Shown piece by piece: positions 10,701 to 19,739 of a DNA stretch of 64,000 nucleotides (its first letter is position 1; the number at the start of each line of letters is the position of its first letter). The translations under genes were made by a program, and so were the position numbers. Source of the DNA: Mycobacterium bourgelatii. Its GTDB lineage: Bacteria; Actinomycetota; Actinomycetes; Mycobacteriales; Mycobacteriaceae. The DNA is taken from the NCBI RefSeq assembly GCF_010723575.1, contig NZ_BLKZ01000001.1:1798001-1862000 (forward strand). The letters run 5' to 3'. The notes beneath the pieces were generated by a model. The model did no database searches. It was given only the letters and a program-made list of their open reading frames with translations, and was not told where the DNA came from.

Positions 10701-11183
10701 AAGGAATTCGAAGAGCACCGGGAACTCTACGGCGATACGTCGCAATTGTCGGCCAACCAGTTCTTCTATGGCCTGCGGCAAGGCGAAGAGCACCGCGTGA
10801 AGCTGGAGCGCGGCGTGGAGCTGCTGATCGGGCTGGAAGCAATTTCCGAGCCCGACGAACGCGGCATGCGAACGGTGATGTGCATCATCAACGGTCAGCT
10901 GCGGCCGGTGCTGGTGCGTGACCGCTCCATCGCCAGCGCCGTTCCGGCCGCCGAGAAGGCCGACCGAAGCAATCCGGGACACATCGCGGCACCGTTCCTC
11001 GGGGTGGTCACGGTGAGCGTGTCCGAAGGCGACAAGGTAAGTGCCGGTCAGACCGTCGCCACCATAGAAGCGATGAAGATGGAAGCGCCGATCACCGCTC
11101 CCAAAGACGGCACCGTGGAGCGCGTTGCGGTGTCCAGCACCGCCCAGGTGGAAGGTGGTGACCTTCTGGTGGTGGTGAACTGA
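7800..11183 (+). CDS. pca: Pyruvate carboxylase
   Basis: Converts pyruvate, bicarbonate and ATP to oxaloacetate (anaplerosis). The 1127 residues match the single-chain type. Domains in order: biotin carboxylase and ATP-grasp (residues 1-450, with KAVAGGGGRGMR near 158-169 and EMNPRIQVEHT near 288-298), carboxyltransferase TIM barrel (about 525-800, opening with DTTFRDAHQS, with the metal-binding HTHD motif near residue 735), the pyruvate carboxylase tetramerisation domain, and the C-terminal biotin carrier domain with biotinylated Lys1093 in AMKME. The start is ATG with GAGAGGAG just upstream. It lies 12 bases after the VKOR stop, so read-through is likely. The domains look complete. Confidence 0.97.
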   Translation: MIAKVLVANRGEIAIRAFRAAYELGVGTVAIYAYEDRNSLHRTKADESYQIGEVGHPVRAYLSVDEIVGTARRAGADAIYPGYGFLSENPDLAAACVEAGITFVGPSAEVLELTGNKSRAIAAAREAGLPVLTSSAPSSSVDELVSAAQDMRFPVFVKAVAGGGGRGMRRVTDPGSLREAIEAASREAESAFGDPTVYLEQAVMNPRHIEVQILADAHGNVIHLYERDCSVQRRHQKVIELAPAPNLPAELREKICADAVAFARHIGYSCAGTVEFLLDENGDYVFIEMNPRIQVEHTVTEEITDVDLVSSQLRIAAGESLDDLGLTQEAVQPHGAALQCRVTTEDPANGFRPDTGRISALRTPGGAGIRLDGSTVLGAEISAHFDSMLVKLTCRGRDFSTAVNRARRSMAEFRIRGVSTNIPFLQAVLDDPDFQAGRITTSFIDERPQLLTSHTSADRGTKILNYLADVTVNKPHGTRPSTVYPQDKLPDIDLQAAPPSGSKQRLVELGPEGFARWMRESSAVLVTDTTFRDAHQSLLATRVRTSGLLMVAPYLARTMPQLLSVECWGGATYDVALRFLKEDPWERLAALREKMPNICLQMLLRGRNTVGYTPYPEVVTTSFIEEATATGIDIFRIFDALNNLDSMRPAIDAVRETGSAIAEVAMCYTGDLSNPDERLYTLDYYLRLAERIVDAGAHVLAIKDMAGLLRPPAAHTLVNALRSRFDLPVHVHTHDTPGGQLASYLAAWHAGADAVDGAAAPMAGTTSQPALSSIVAAAAHTDYDTGLSLSAVCALEPYWEGLRKVYAPFESGLPGPTGRVYRHEIPGGQLSNLRQQAIALGLGDRFEEVEEAYAGADRVLGRLIKVTPSSKVVGDLALALVGAGVTADEFAAEPARFDIPESVLGFLRGELGDPAGGWPEPLRSRALEGRGPAKPDKELSADDESALAAPGPKRQATLNRLLFPGPTKEFEEHRELYGDTSQLSANQFFYGLRQGEEHRVKLERGVELLIGLEAISEPDERGMRTVMCIINGQLRPVLVRDRSIASAVPAAEKADRSNPGHIAAPFLGVVTVSVSEGDKVSAGQTVATIEAMKMEAPITAPKDGTVERVAVSSTAQVEGGDLLVVVN

Positions 11184-11231
11184 CGCGCGCGGCGACGATG
11201 CAGCGCGGAGCAATGAGGAGGAGCGGCGCAG

Positions 11232-11786
11232 GTGACCAGGATCATCGGCGGCGCCGCCGGCGGACGACGCATCGCCGTGCCGCCGCGGGGAACCAGGCCG
11301 ACCACGGACCGGGTGCGTGAGTCGCTGTTCAACATCCTCGGCGCGCGGCTCGATCTGACCGGGCTGGCCGTGCTGGACCTCTATGCCGGTTCGGGGGCGC
11401 TCGGGTTGGAGGCGCTGTCCCGCGGCGCCTCGTCGGCGTTGTTCGTGGAGTCCGACCCGCGCGCTGTTGCGGTGATCGGACGCAACATTGACGCGGTGGG
11501 TCTGCCCGGTGCGACGGTGCGCCGGGGAACGGTTGCGGCGGTCTTGGCGTCGGGGACGTCCGGTCCGGTCGACTTGGTTCTCGCCGACCCGCCCTACGAT
11601 GTGGCGCCTGCAGAGATCGAGGCGGTGCTGGTGGCGCTCGACGCCCACGGGTGGGTGCATGGCGGCACCGTGGCGGTCTTCGAGCGCAGTGCCGGAGGCG
11701 CGTCATTGACTTGGCCAGAGGGTTGGTCGGTGTGGCCCGCACGGGTGTACGGCGACACCCGTTTGGAGCTGGCCGAATATGACTGA
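11232..11786 (+). CDS. rsmD: 16S rRNA (guanine966-N2)-methyltransferase RsmD
   Basis: SAM-dependent methyltransferase of 184 residues, homologous to Rv2966c, which methylates G966 of 16S rRNA. The family N-terminus RIIGGxxGGRRI and [11 protein letters not shown] are present. The SAM-binding motif I is [19 protein letters not shown] and the catalytic motif IV is D119-P-P-Y122. The start is GTG at 11232, with a GGAGGAG motif 12 bases ahead. The 48-bp gap after pca and the 24-bp gap before coaD place it in a short conserved rsmD-coaD pair found in many actinobacteria. There is nothing unusual in the sequence. Confidence 0.95.
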   Translation: MTRIIGGAAGGRRIAVPPRGTRPTTDRVRESLFNILGARLDLTGLAVLDLYAGSGALGLEALSRGASSALFVESDPRAVAVIGRNIDAVGLPGATVRRGTVAAVLASGTSGPVDLVLADPPYDVAPAEIEAVLVALDAHGWVHGGTVAVFERSAGGASLTWPEGWSVWPARVYGDTRLELAEYD

Positions 11787-11796
11787 GCCCGACTGC

Positions 11797-11802
11797 TAGC
11801 GT
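11797..11802 (+). promoter_or_regulatory. coaD: Candidate -10 element (TAGCGT) for a leaderless coaD transcript
   Basis: TAGCGT fits TANNNT and ends 8 bases before the coaD ATG. A transcript starting at or next to the ATG would therefore be leaderless, which is common in mycobacteria. No Shine-Dalgarno sequence is visible ahead of this ATG, which agrees. No start-site data are available. Confidence 0.4.
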
Positions 11803-11810
11803 CTAAAACC

Positions 11811-12293
11811 ATGACTGGCGCGGTATGCCCCGGATCCTTTGACCCAGTGACGTTGGGCCACATCGACGTTTTCGAACGCGCCGCGGCCCAGTTTGACGAA
11901 GTGGTCGTCGCAATCCTGATCAACCCAGCGAAGAAGGGCATGTTCGACCTGGACGAGCGGATCGCGATGATCGAAGAGTCGACGACACATTTGCCGAACC
12001 TGCGGGTGGAGTCCGGGCAAGGGCTGGTGGTCGACTTCGTCCGCTCCCACGGGATGAACGCCATCGTCAAGGGGCTGCGCACCGGGACCGACTTCGAGTA
12101 CGAACTGCAGATGGCGCAGATGAACAAGCACGTTGCCGGCGTCGACACGTTTTTCGTGGCCACCGCACCGCGGTACTCGTTCGTGTCGTCGTCGTTGGCC
12201 AAAGAGGTCGCGATGCTAGGCGGCGACGTGTCCGAGTTGCTGCCGGAGCCGGTGAACCGTCGGCTGGCCGAAAGGTTGTCTAGCCGAGGGTAA
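11811..12293 (+). CDS. coaD: Phosphopantetheine adenylyltransferase CoaD
   Basis: Catalyses the penultimate step of coenzyme A synthesis: 4'-phosphopantetheine plus ATP gives dephospho-CoA. The 160 residues match the bacterial family. The nucleotidyltransferase signature [10 protein letters not shown] (T14-x-G-H17) is at the N-terminus. The phosphopantetheine-binding arginine segment [12 protein letters not shown] and the [12 protein letters not shown] motif are intact. The ATG start has no visible Shine-Dalgarno sequence, and a -10-like element ends 8 bases upstream, so the message may be leaderless. It is the last gene of the conserved housekeeping block; the accessory island starts right after its stop. 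Confidence 0.97.
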   Translation: MTGAVCPGSFDPVTLGHIDVFERAAAQFDEVVVAILINPAKKGMFDLDERIAMIEESTTHLPNLRVESGQGLVVDFVRSHGMNAIVKGLRTGTDFEYELQMAQMNKHVAGVDTFFVATAPRYSFVSSSLAKEVAMLGGDVSELLPEPVNRRLAERLSSRG

Positions 12294-12299
12294 TTCGGG

Positions 12300-12488
12300 T
12301 CACGGCGAGCCGTCCGGGCCCGGGGTGCCCAGCAGGGACCCGCCCTTGCCGCCCGCGCCGCCGTCGCCGGTGCCGGAGCCGTTGCCGATAAACCCGCCGC
12401 GACCGCCGTTACCGCCCGCACCGCCGGCTGATATGGGGGCGTTCCCACCCGTGCCGCCGGCCCCGCCATCGCCAAGCGGCGTCGCGCT
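12300..12488 (-). pseudogene. Remnant of a PE_PGRS C-terminus
   Basis: Read on the - strand, this stretch encodes about 60 residues of GGxGG repeats ([10 protein letters not shown], then [11 protein letters not shown], then GGAGGKGGSLLG) closing with PGPDGSP and a stop at 12300. This is the usual end of a PE_PGRS protein. The glycine repeats stop abruptly near 12485, beside a palindrome at 12491-12523, and no PE domain lies upstream on the - strand. It is therefore the broken tail of an earlier PE_PGRS gene of opposite orientation to the intact one at 13398. The repeat character is clear; assignment to PE_PGRS rather than another glycine-rich family is an inference. Confidence 0.6.
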
Positions 12489-12490
12489 TG

Positions 12491-12523
12491 TTGAACATAT
12501 ACCCCAGGCGGGTATATGTTCAA
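12491..12523. promoter_or_regulatory. Perfect 14-bp inverted repeat matching the RicR/CsoR-type copper box
   Basis: Two perfect 14-base arms (TTGAACATATACCC and its complement) flank a 5-base centre. The core reads TACCC-N5-GGGTA, the palindrome described for the copper repressor RicR of M. tuberculosis, and it is also present ahead of the permease gene at 24174. Here it sits between two pseudogenes, with no intact gene in reach on either side. It could be a surviving operator of a lost gene, or alternatively a hairpin terminator of the adjacent remnant. Confidence 0.5.
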
Positions 12524-12539
12524 GGGGATCCACGGTGCG

Positions 12540-13195
12540 AACCTCGAGCGCGACACCGAGATCGTGGTCATCGGAGGCGCTCGCCGCGGCGCTGGAAGAC
12601 GTTGGCCCGTTGGCCCGATAACCGATACTCCCGCGGCGCCGGACGATCTCGGCGCGCTCTTTTTCACCTCGGGCACCAAGGGTCCTTCCAAAGTGGTTGC
12701 CACATCTTGGAATACCTCTTCGCAGTCCGCCGGATCCGCGTGACACGCAGTTGCCCTTGCGGTTCATCTCCGCAGCGCCGATCGCCGCGAACTCCTACCG
12801 GGCGATCGAAAGCGCTACGGCTGTCGCATCGTCACTATGTACGGCATGGCCGAAGCCTTTCCGCTTGCGGTCAAAAACGTTGCCGGAGAAGGGGTTCCCG
12901 GCACGCCTGGCCGGCAACCCCGAACCTCGAAGTGCGCATCGTCGACGATGCGGGTGTGGCGGTGCACGCAGGATCTGTGGGCGAGATCACCTGCCGATCC
13001 AGGTTCTCCGGGGTGATGAGCCTGGGCTACGTTCGTCCCGACTGGCATTCGGCACTTCAAGTGGAGCCGCATCCGGAGTGGTTGCGCACGGTGATCTGGG
13101 CAAGCTCGATGCCCGGCACGACCTGACATATGTGGACCGGGGTCAAGGACTCGCTGCGCCGACGCGGTGACAATGTGTCATCGGTGGCGCTGCCG
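12540..13195 (+). pseudogene. AMP-dependent acyl-CoA synthetase/ligase pseudogene (fadD-like), many frameshifts
   Basis: Pieces of one adenylate-forming enzyme appear in order but jump between all three + frames. ERDTEIVVIGG and the A3 core ALFFTSGTKGPSK run to about 12710. YLFAV follows near 12716, then PLRFISAAPIAA near 12760. RIVTMYGMAEAFPLAV spans about 12825-12870. NLEVRIVDDAGV and VGEITCRS follow near 12925-13000, and GVMSLGY near 13012. HPEWLRT near 13075, GDLGKLDA near 13095 and KDSLRRRGDNVSSV near 13145-13185 match the C-terminal hinge region. At least five frameshifts separate these blocks, and the first third of the enzyme is missing. The original substrate cannot be told. No functional product is possible. 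Confidence 0.85.
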
Positions 13196-13397
13196 CTGAG
13201 CGCGCCCGAGATCGCCTTTTTTTGCACTACGCCGGTAGCTGCGTCGAAGACCCGCGCCGAATCACTTCTTATGCCATTAGGCGGAAATTCTGGTGGGAAG
13301 CGGTTATCGTTTGCAGCCTGCCGCGCATCTTATTTACGCGTAAAAAAAATTCTGCCTCAAGGCCTAGGGAGCCTCAAGGCCTAGGGACGGGTGGGTT
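13196..13397. other. AT-richer upstream region of the PE_PGRS gene
   Basis: These 200 bases carry no gene. They contain a T7 run near 13217, a 12-bp palindrome TTTACGCGTAAA at 13333-13344, an A8 run after it, and a perfect tandem duplication just before the PE_PGRS start. The composition is clearly lower in GC than the flanks and probably includes the promoter. No convincing -35/-10 pair was identified. Confidence 0.4.
13354..13387 (+). repeat. Perfect 17-bp tandem duplication
   Basis: GCCTCAAGGCCTAGGGA occurs twice without a gap (13354-13370 and 13371-13387). It ends 10 bases ahead of the PE_PGRS ATG, in the position of the 5' leader or ribosome-binding region. Confidence 0.9.
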
Positions 13398-16300
13398 ATG
13401 TCATCGTACGTGTCTGTTTCGCCGGAGGTTGTGGTTGCGGCGGCGTCGGATCTGCGCGCGATTGGATCGGCTGTGAGTGGAGCCGGTGTCGCGGCAGGGG
13501 TGTCGACGACTGCGGTGGCGGCGGCTGCCGGCGATGAGGTGTCGGCGGCGATCGCGGCGCTCTTCGGCGCTTATGGCCGGGAGTATCAGGCGGTCAGTGC
13601 GGCGGCAGCAGAATTTCATGCTCGTTTTGTGCAATTGATGGTGGGCGCCGGCGGCGCGTATGCGGGTATGGAGGCGACCACCGCGGCGTCGTTGCAGTCG
13701 CTGGAGCAGGCCGTTCTGGGTGCCATCAATGCGCCTACCAATGCGCTGCTGGGGCGGCCGCTGGTGGGTCCGGGCGTCGATGGTGCGTCAGGGTCGGGCG
13801 CTGCGGGCGGAGCCGGTGGGTTGTTGATCGGCCGTGGGGGTAACGGCGGGTCGGGGGCGCCGGGTCAGGCTGGCGGTGCTGGTGGGGCGGCAGGTCTGTT
13901 GGGTCCGGGTGGGCTCGGCGGCGCCGGCGGATTGGGTGCCGCTGGCGGTGCGGGCGGCAGTGGCGGCTGGTTGTGGGGTGCTGGTGGCGCCGGTGGTATG
14001 GGCGGGGTCGGCGGCGGCACCGGGGGCGCGGGCGGTGGTGCGTGGTTGTTCGGCCATGGCGGCGCTGGTGGTGCCGGTGGGTCCGGATTGGCGGGCGCGG
14101 TCGGGTCTGCGGGTGCGGCGGGCACGGAGTTTGCGGCCGGCGGCACCGGCGGATTGGGTGGCGATGGCGGCGCGGCGGGGGCTGGTGGCGACGGGGGCCG
14201 CGGTGGGCTGGTGTTCGGCAATGGCGGCGCCGGCGGTACTGGCGGTGTGGGCGGTCTCGGGGGTGCCGGTGGAGCTGGTGGTGCGGGATGGTCGGCGACG
14301 GCACCGGGTGGCACGGGTGGTGAGGGCGGGGACAGCGGCACCGGCGGGAACGGCGGCGCTGGTGGTGCCGGGGGCGCCGGTGGCCAGGGCCACGGGCTGT
14401 TCGGTCGGGCGGGGGTCAGTGGTTCGGGCGGCACCGGGGGTGCCGGCGGCAATTCGGGGGTTGCGGGTGACGGTGGGACCGGCGGGGCCGGTGATGCGCT
14501 GACTGCCGGTGGTGTGGGCGGGGTCGGCGGCGATGCCGGCGGTGCCGGTAGCGGTGGTGTAGGCGGGGTCGCGGGTGGCCCTGGTGCCGTCGCGGGCGCT
14601 GCGGGTGCGGCGGGGACAAGAGTGGCCGGCGGTCACGGTGGTGCGGGTGGTGCCGGGTTCAGCGCCACCGCTGTCGGTAGTGGTGATGGCGGTAATGGTG
14701 GTGCTGGGGGTGCTGGGGGTAGTCACGGCGATGGTGGTGCCGGTGGTGCCGGGGGTAATGGCGCCCCCGGTGCGGCTGGGGTGAACCCGACACCAGTGAA
14801 CCCGGCGGCCAACGGTGTTGACGGCGACAATGCCCCGCCGTCAGGCACCGCGACGGCGGGCACCAACGGCGCCGATGGCGCGGTGCCCGGGCAGGCTGGC
14901 GGTAAGGGTGGTCAGGGCGGCGCTGAGGTGAGCAACGACGCCGAGCCCGGGGTGGGTAAGGCCGGCGGTGCTGGCGGCGACGGCGGTCTGGGGGCGGCCG
15001 GCGGAACGGGGGGTGCCGGCGGTGCGGGAGGCTCGTACACGGCGGGCCAGGCCACCGGGGGTACCGGTGGTGCTGGTGGGGACGGCGGTGCCGGGGTGGC
15101 CGGTCAAGCCGGTGGCGCTGGTGGCGCCGGTGGGGCCGGCGGGCTGGGTGGCGCGATACGCGGCGATGGCGGGGCCGGTGGGGCCGGCGGTGCGGGTGGT
15201 GTCGGCGGTGCCGGTGGCGCCGGAGCCGACGGTGGTGCCGGTGGGGCCGGCGGAGTGGGGCATTCCACCGATTTCCCCGGCATGGATTTGACGGGACCCT
15301 CGACCGGCGGTGACGGCGGTCAGGGGGGCTCCGGTGGTATCGGCGGAGCGGGCGGAGCCGGAGGTGCGGGGGGTGCCGGCGGTGTGGGTGGAGCCCATCA
15401 GGCGTCGGGGTATAGCAGCGGTTCTCATGGTGTTGGGGGCACCGGTGGGCAGGGCGGTACCGCCGGTGTCGGCGGCCATGGGGGGACAGGCGGCGCCGGC
15501 GGTGAAGGCGCCACTCTAGGCGGTAACGGTGGGGCCGGGGGGCTGGGCGGGGATGTGGGTGCGGTCGGCAAGGGAGGCGCCGGCGGTGACAGTGGCGGCG
15601 GCCAGTTCGGGGCGGCCGGCGCGGACGGTGAGTTGCCGACCGGGACCTCGGGTCATGGTGGGGCCGGCGGAGCCGGTGGTAATGCCACCAACCGCAGCCC
15701 GGGAAGCCTGCCTGGTGCGGGCGGCACGGGTGGTGTTGGCGGTGTCGGCGGAAACGGCGGCAATTTGGGTAACGGCGGCGCCGGAGGTGCTGGTGGTAGC
15801 GGTGCGGCCGGCTTGACCGGCGCAGACGGCATCAGCTACGGAGATTCGGGCGGCAATGGTGAGGCCGGCGGCGCCGGTGGGGCCGGCGGTGCCGGCGGCT
15901 TGGGTGGCGCGGTCCGCGGTGACGGCGGGACCGGCGGGCTCGGCGGTACTGGCGGCGGCGGTGGTGGCGGGGGGGCCGGCGTCGAGGGCGCGGCCGCCGA
16001 CACAGCGGGTGGCGACGGGCAGAACGGCGGCAATGGGGGTGCCGGCGGGGCCGGAGGTGCCGGCGGGGCCGGCGGTAACGCCGGCGGCGTCGCTGCCGGT
16101 GGTTCGGGTAACGCAGGGATCAACGGCACCGGCGGAACGGGCGGCACCGGAGGCGCGGCAGGCACCGCCGGTGATGGTGGTGCCGGTGGTGCCGGCGATA
16201 GCGCGGTTCCCGATGGCGGACGCGGTGGTGATGGCGGTAGCGCGGGCGCTGTCGGCGCCGGCGGTGATGGCGGAACGGTTGGAAGCGGCGGTAGCGGCGG

Positions 16301-19300
16301 CAGCGACGGCGATACTGGCAGTGCGGGTGCGGCGGTGACCAGCGGTGGCAACGGTGGCCGAGGCGGCGACGGCGCCGACGGTGTCCACGGCGTGCTCGAC
16401 GGCCAGGGCGGCAATGGCGGGGCCGGCGGTAACGGCGGGTCGGTGGGCAACGGCGGGCAGGGCGGGGCCGGAGGCGACGGTGCCGCCGGTAACGACGGCT
16501 CCTCCGGCGGCCCCGGGACCAGCGTCGCAGGCGGTGGTGGCACCTCCGGCGGCAACGGCGGCCAGGGCGGGGCTGGCGGTCTGGGTGGCGTGATCTCGGG
16601 TGACGGTGGGACCGGCGGGGCCGGCGGCCAGGGCGGGCGCGGCGGTAGTGGCGGCGATGGTGGTTCCGGCGCGGAGGGCAGCACGTTCAGCTCGGGTGCC
16701 CCGGGTGGGGCCGGCGGTGCCGGCGCCGACGCCGGCAACGGTGGGGCTGGGGGCGCTGGCGGCACGGCCCTGGGGTCAGGCAACGGCGGCGCGGGCGGTG
16801 CCGGCGGTACGGCCGGCTGGGGCGGATCCGGCGGGAACGGCGGGAACGGCGGCAACGACGGCCTCTTTGCAGAAGGGGCTTATGGCGGGTCCGGTGGTGT
16901 TGGTGGTAACGCCGGTAACGCCGGATACGGCGGCGCCGGTGGGGCCGGCGGAGCGGCCAACGGGTCCGGTGTTGGCGGGGCCGGCGGGGTCGGCGGTGCT
17001 GGGGCGGATGGCGGTGACGGCGGCTTCGGTGGCACCGGCGGGAGCGACGAAAGCGGTACCGGTAACGGCGGTAACGGCGGTGCCGGCGGCAATGCCGGAA
17101 TCGGAGGAGGCGGCGGCGCCGGTGGCCGCGGTGGCGACTCCGCTGCCGGCGTCGCCGGCGATGGAGCCGATGGCGGCCAGGGCGGCGCGAGCGGGTTTAA
17201 CGGCCAAGGCGGTTCTGGTGGCACGGGCGGCTATCTGGCGGGTAGCGACGGCGCCAGAGGGGCAAATGGTCAGTCGGCGGCCGGGGGCGCTGGGGGCGTC
17301 GGCGGCGACGGCGGAGATGGCGGGACGATCGGTAACGGTGGTCACGGCGGTGCAGGCGGGGCCGGCGGTAACTCTGCTGGTGGCGCCGCCGGAGGCGGCG
17401 GCAACGGCGGCCTGGGCGGTGCGATCTCCGGTGACGGCGGTACAGGCGGGGCCGGCGGCAACTCATCCGGTGCCGCCGGCGTTGGTGGCGCCGGCGGGCT
17501 CGGAGGCGACGCCAGGGTCGGCAACGGCGGTGCAGGCGGGGCCGGCGGTTACTCATCTGGTGGCGTCGGTGGCGTCGGCGGCAATGGCGGCGGTGGCGGT
17601 GCGAGCTCCGGTGACGGCGGTGACGGTGGCGCCGGCGGTGATGGCGTCGGCGGTGGTGGCGCCGGCGGGTGGGGAGGTGACGCCGGGTCGGTCGGCAACG
17701 GCGGCAATGGCGGCGCGGGCGGCAACGGCTCGGCCGGGGGTGCTGCCGGCGGTGTCGGCGGAGCCGGTGGCAACGCAGGTTCTATTGGCAACGGCGGGAA
17801 CGGGGGTGCAGGTGGCAACGGAGCTGTCGGTACCAGCGGCGCGCAAGGCCCCGCCGGCGAGCCCGGCGGCCCTGGCGGCGTCGGCGGGGTGGGCGGTGCC
17901 GGGGGGGCCGGTGGCGCCGGTGGCTTGGGCGGCTCGTTCTCTGGTAACGGCGGCGACGGTGGTGCCGGTGGGGCTGGCGGCGGCGGCGGTGTCGGCGGTG
18001 TCGGCGGTGTCGGCGTCGATAGCTATTTCTTCGATAGCGGTGGCGACGGCGGTGCCGGCGGGACCGGTGGCAAAGGCGGTGTCGGCGGTGTCGGCGGCGC
18101 TGGGGGCGCGGCCTTCGGGTCAGGTAACGGCGGGGTCGGCGGTCGTGGCGGGGCGGCGGGGGATGGCGGTGCAGGCGGTGCCGGCGGTAACGGCGGTCAC
18201 GCCTACCTCAGCGGCGGCGGCGGTACTGCGGGCGACGGTGGCACCGGCGGGATGGGCGGCACCGGCGGCGTCGGCGGAGTCGGCGGTGCGGCCCTCGATG
18301 GCACCGGCGGTGCCGGCGGCGACGGCGGCACCGCGGGCGAAGCCGGTGTGGGTGGCCACGGCGGTGACGGTGGAACCTCATTCGGTGCAGCCGGTGGTGA
18401 CGGCGGTGTCGGCGGTACTGGTGGTGTCGGCGGTACCGGCGGCCAGGGCGGGCGCGGCGGCGACTCCGCCTTCGGCCTCGCCGGGGACGGCGGCACCGGC
18501 GCCGACGGCGCCGCAGGTGCCATTGGCGGCTTCGGCGGCCTGAGCGGCAACCACAACCCCGTGCAGGCCGCTGCGGGTATTGAGGGTGCCGGGGGTGTCG
18601 GCGGTGGCGGCGGCGACGGGGGCGACGGCGCCGGATGGGCCGGCCCGTCCGGTCACGGCGGCGACGGGGGCGCCGGCGGCGACGGTGCCGGCGGGGGCAC
18701 CGGCGGTGCCGGCGGTAACGGTGGTGTGGTCGGCAACGGCGGCGATGGCGGGGCCGGCGGTAACGGCCAGACCGGTAGGTCCGGCTCGACAGGTACCACC
18801 GGAGCTGACGGGGACCCCGGCGGCCCCGGTGGGGGCGGCTACAACGGCTATGCCGGCGGCAATGGCGGTGCTGGCGGTGACGGCGGTTCGACTTCGGGGA
18901 ACGGCGGGGCCGGCGGGGCCGGCGGCACCGGAGGCAACGGCGGCGATGGCGGGAACGGCGGCACCAGCTTCGGCATAGGCGATTCGGATCCCTGGACTGG
19001 CGTCGGTGGTGTCGGCGGTGGCGGCGGTAACGGTGGTATGGGCGGCGTTGGCGGCGCAGGCGGCCGGGCATGGGGGTCCGGCGACGGCGGGGCCGGGGGG
19101 GCCGGCGGCAGTGCCGGAGACGCCGGCAAGGGTGGCGATGGTGGCCACGGTGGCGACGCTCCGACGCAGTATGCAGTTGACGGCGCGCGCGGTGGCGATG
19201 GCGGGGTCGGCGGCATCGGCGGCACTGGTGGTCGCGGCGGTTCCGGTGGCGCGGCCAACGGAACGGGCACTGGCGGTGACGGCGGGTCGGGCGGCGCTGC

Positions 19301-19661
19301 CGGCCAAGGGGGCGTCGGAGGCAACGGCGGCGATGGCGGCATCGGTTCGGATTTCGATCCCCGTAGCCACGGCGGTGACGGCGGCACCGGTGGTAACGGC
19401 GGCACCGGCGGACGCGGCGGCGGCGGCGGTGACGGCGGCGACAGCCATGCAGGCCCGGGCGGTGACGGCGGTGACGGCGCCGATGGTGCCGATGGTGCGC
19501 GGAACGGCGACGGCGGCCAGGGCGGCGCCGCCGCAGGCGGTAACGGGAACTCCGGGGCGCCCGGTCATTATGGCGTCGGTGGCGCCGGTGGAGACGGCGC
19601 CGTCGGTGGCGTTGGCTTCCCCCCCGGCACCCCTGGCGAAGACGGTGAACACGGCGCGTAG
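13398..19661 (+). CDS. PE_PGRS family protein, very long
   Basis: Cell-surface or secreted mycobacterial protein of 2087 residues. Residues 1-95 form a PE domain ([10 protein letters not shown] start, alanine-rich helical pair, YxxxxD/E-like secretion region [10 protein letters not shown]), which is the signal for ESX type VII export. A linker around 105-125 includes the conserved GRPLVG segment. The remaining roughly 1950 residues are PGRS repeats of GGAGG, GGNGG and GGTGG type with rare interruptions, and there is no separate C-terminal domain. PGRS regions are known to bind calcium and modulate host responses in some proteins, but this one's role is unknown. The ATG is preceded by a GGGACGGGTGGG purine stretch. 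Most family members are 500-1000 residues, so this one is unusually large. It lies in an accessory island among pseudogenes. Confidence 0.95.
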   Translation: MSSYVSVSPEVVVAAASDLRAIGSAVSGAGVAAGVSTTAVAAAAGDEVSAAIAALFGAYGREYQAVSAAAAEFHARFVQLMVGAGGAYAGMEATTAASLQSLEQAVLGAINAPTNALLGRPLVGPGVDGASGSGAAGGAGGLLIGRGGNGGSGAPGQAGGAGGAAGLLGPGGLGGAGGLGAAGGAGGSGGWLWGAGGAGGMGGVGGGTGGAGGGAWLFGHGGAGGAGGSGLAGAVGSAGAAGTEFAAGGTGGLGGDGGAAGAGGDGGRGGLVFGNGGAGGTGGVGGLGGAGGAGGAGWSATAPGGTGGEGGDSGTGGNGGAGGAGGAGGQGHGLFGRAGVSGSGGTGGAGGNSGVAGDGGTGGAGDALTAGGVGGVGGDAGGAGSGGVGGVAGGPGAVAGAAGAAGTRVAGGHGGAGGAGFSATAVGSGDGGNGGAGGAGGSHGDGGAGGAGGNGAPGAAGVNPTPVNPAANGVDGDNAPPSGTATAGTNGADGAVPGQAGGKGGQGGAEVSNDAEPGVGKAGGAGGDGGLGAAGGTGGAGGAGGSYTAGQATGGTGGAGGDGGAGVAGQAGGAGGAGGAGGLGGAIRGDGGAGGAGGAGGVGGAGGAGADGGAGGAGGVGHSTDFPGMDLTGPSTGGDGGQGGSGGIGGAGGAGGAGGAGGVGGAHQASGYSSGSHGVGGTGGQGGTAGVGGHGGTGGAGGEGATLGGNGGAGGLGGDVGAVGKGGAGGDSGGGQFGAAGADGELPTGTSGHGGAGGAGGNATNRSPGSLPGAGGTGGVGGVGGNGGNLGNGGAGGAGGSGAAGLTGADGISYGDSGGNGEAGGAGGAGGAGGLGGAVRGDGGTGGLGGTGGGGGGGGAGVEGAAADTAGGDGQNGGNGGAGGAGGAGGAGGNAGGVAAGGSGNAGINGTGGTGGTGGAAGTAGDGGAGGAGDSAVPDGGRGGDGGSAGAVGAGGDGGTVGSGGSGGSDGDTGSAGAAVTSGGNGGRGGDGADGVHGVLDGQGGNGGAGGNGGSVGNGGQGGAGGDGAAGNDGSSGGPGTSVAGGGGTSGGNGGQGGAGGLGGVISGDGGTGGAGGQGGRGGSGGDGGSGAEGSTFSSGAPGGAGGAGADAGNGGAGGAGGTALGSGNGGAGGAGGTAGWGGSGGNGGNGGNDGLFAEGAYGGSGGVGGNAGNAGYGGAGGAGGAANGSGVGGAGGVGGAGADGGDGGFGGTGGSDESGTGNGGNGGAGGNAGIGGGGGAGGRGGDSAAGVAGDGADGGQGGASGFNGQGGSGGTGGYLAGSDGARGANGQSAAGGAGGVGGDGGDGGTIGNGGHGGAGGAGGNSAGGAAGGGGNGGLGGAISGDGGTGGAGGNSSGAAGVGGAGGLGGDARVGNGGAGGAGGYSSGGVGGVGGNGGGGGASSGDGGDGGAGGDGVGGGGAGGWGGDAGSVGNGGNGGAGGNGSAGGAAGGVGGAGGNAGSIGNGGNGGAGGNGAVGTSGAQGPAGEPGGPGGVGGVGGAGGAGGAGGLGGSFSGNGGDGGAGGAGGGGGVGGVGGVGVDSYFFDSGGDGGAGGTGGKGGVGGVGGAGGAAFGSGNGGVGGRGGAAGDGGAGGAGGNGGHAYLSGGGGTAGDGGTGGMGGTGGVGGVGGAALDGTGGAGGDGGTAGEAGVGGHGGDGGTSFGAAGGDGGVGGTGGVGGTGGQGGRGGDSAFGLAGDGGTGADGAAGAIGGFGGLSGNHNPVQAAAGIEGAGGVGGGGGDGGDGAGWAGPSGHGGDGGAGGDGAGGGTGGAGGNGGVVGNGGDGGAGGNGQTGRSGSTGTTGADGDPGGPGGGGYNGYAGGNGGAGGDGGSTSGNGGAGGAGGTGGNGGDGGNGGTSFGIGDSDPWTGVGGVGGGGGNGGMGGVGGAGGRAWGSGDGGAGGAGGSAGDAGKGGDGGHGGDAPTQYAVDGARGGDGGVGGIGGTGGRGGSGGAANGTGTGGDGGSGGAAGQGGVGGNGGDGGIGSDFDPRSHGGDGGTGGNGGTGGRGGGGGDGGDSHAGPGGDGGDGADGADGARNGDGGQGGAAAGGNGNSGAPGHYGVGGAGGDGAVGGVGFPPGTPGEDGEHGA

Positions 19662-19739
19662 TGAGTCTGCTTCCCAGTCCTCGAGATCCGACGGATGCGA
19701 GGCCACCAGCGTTGGGTCGCATACTTTCGGTGCGTGCCC

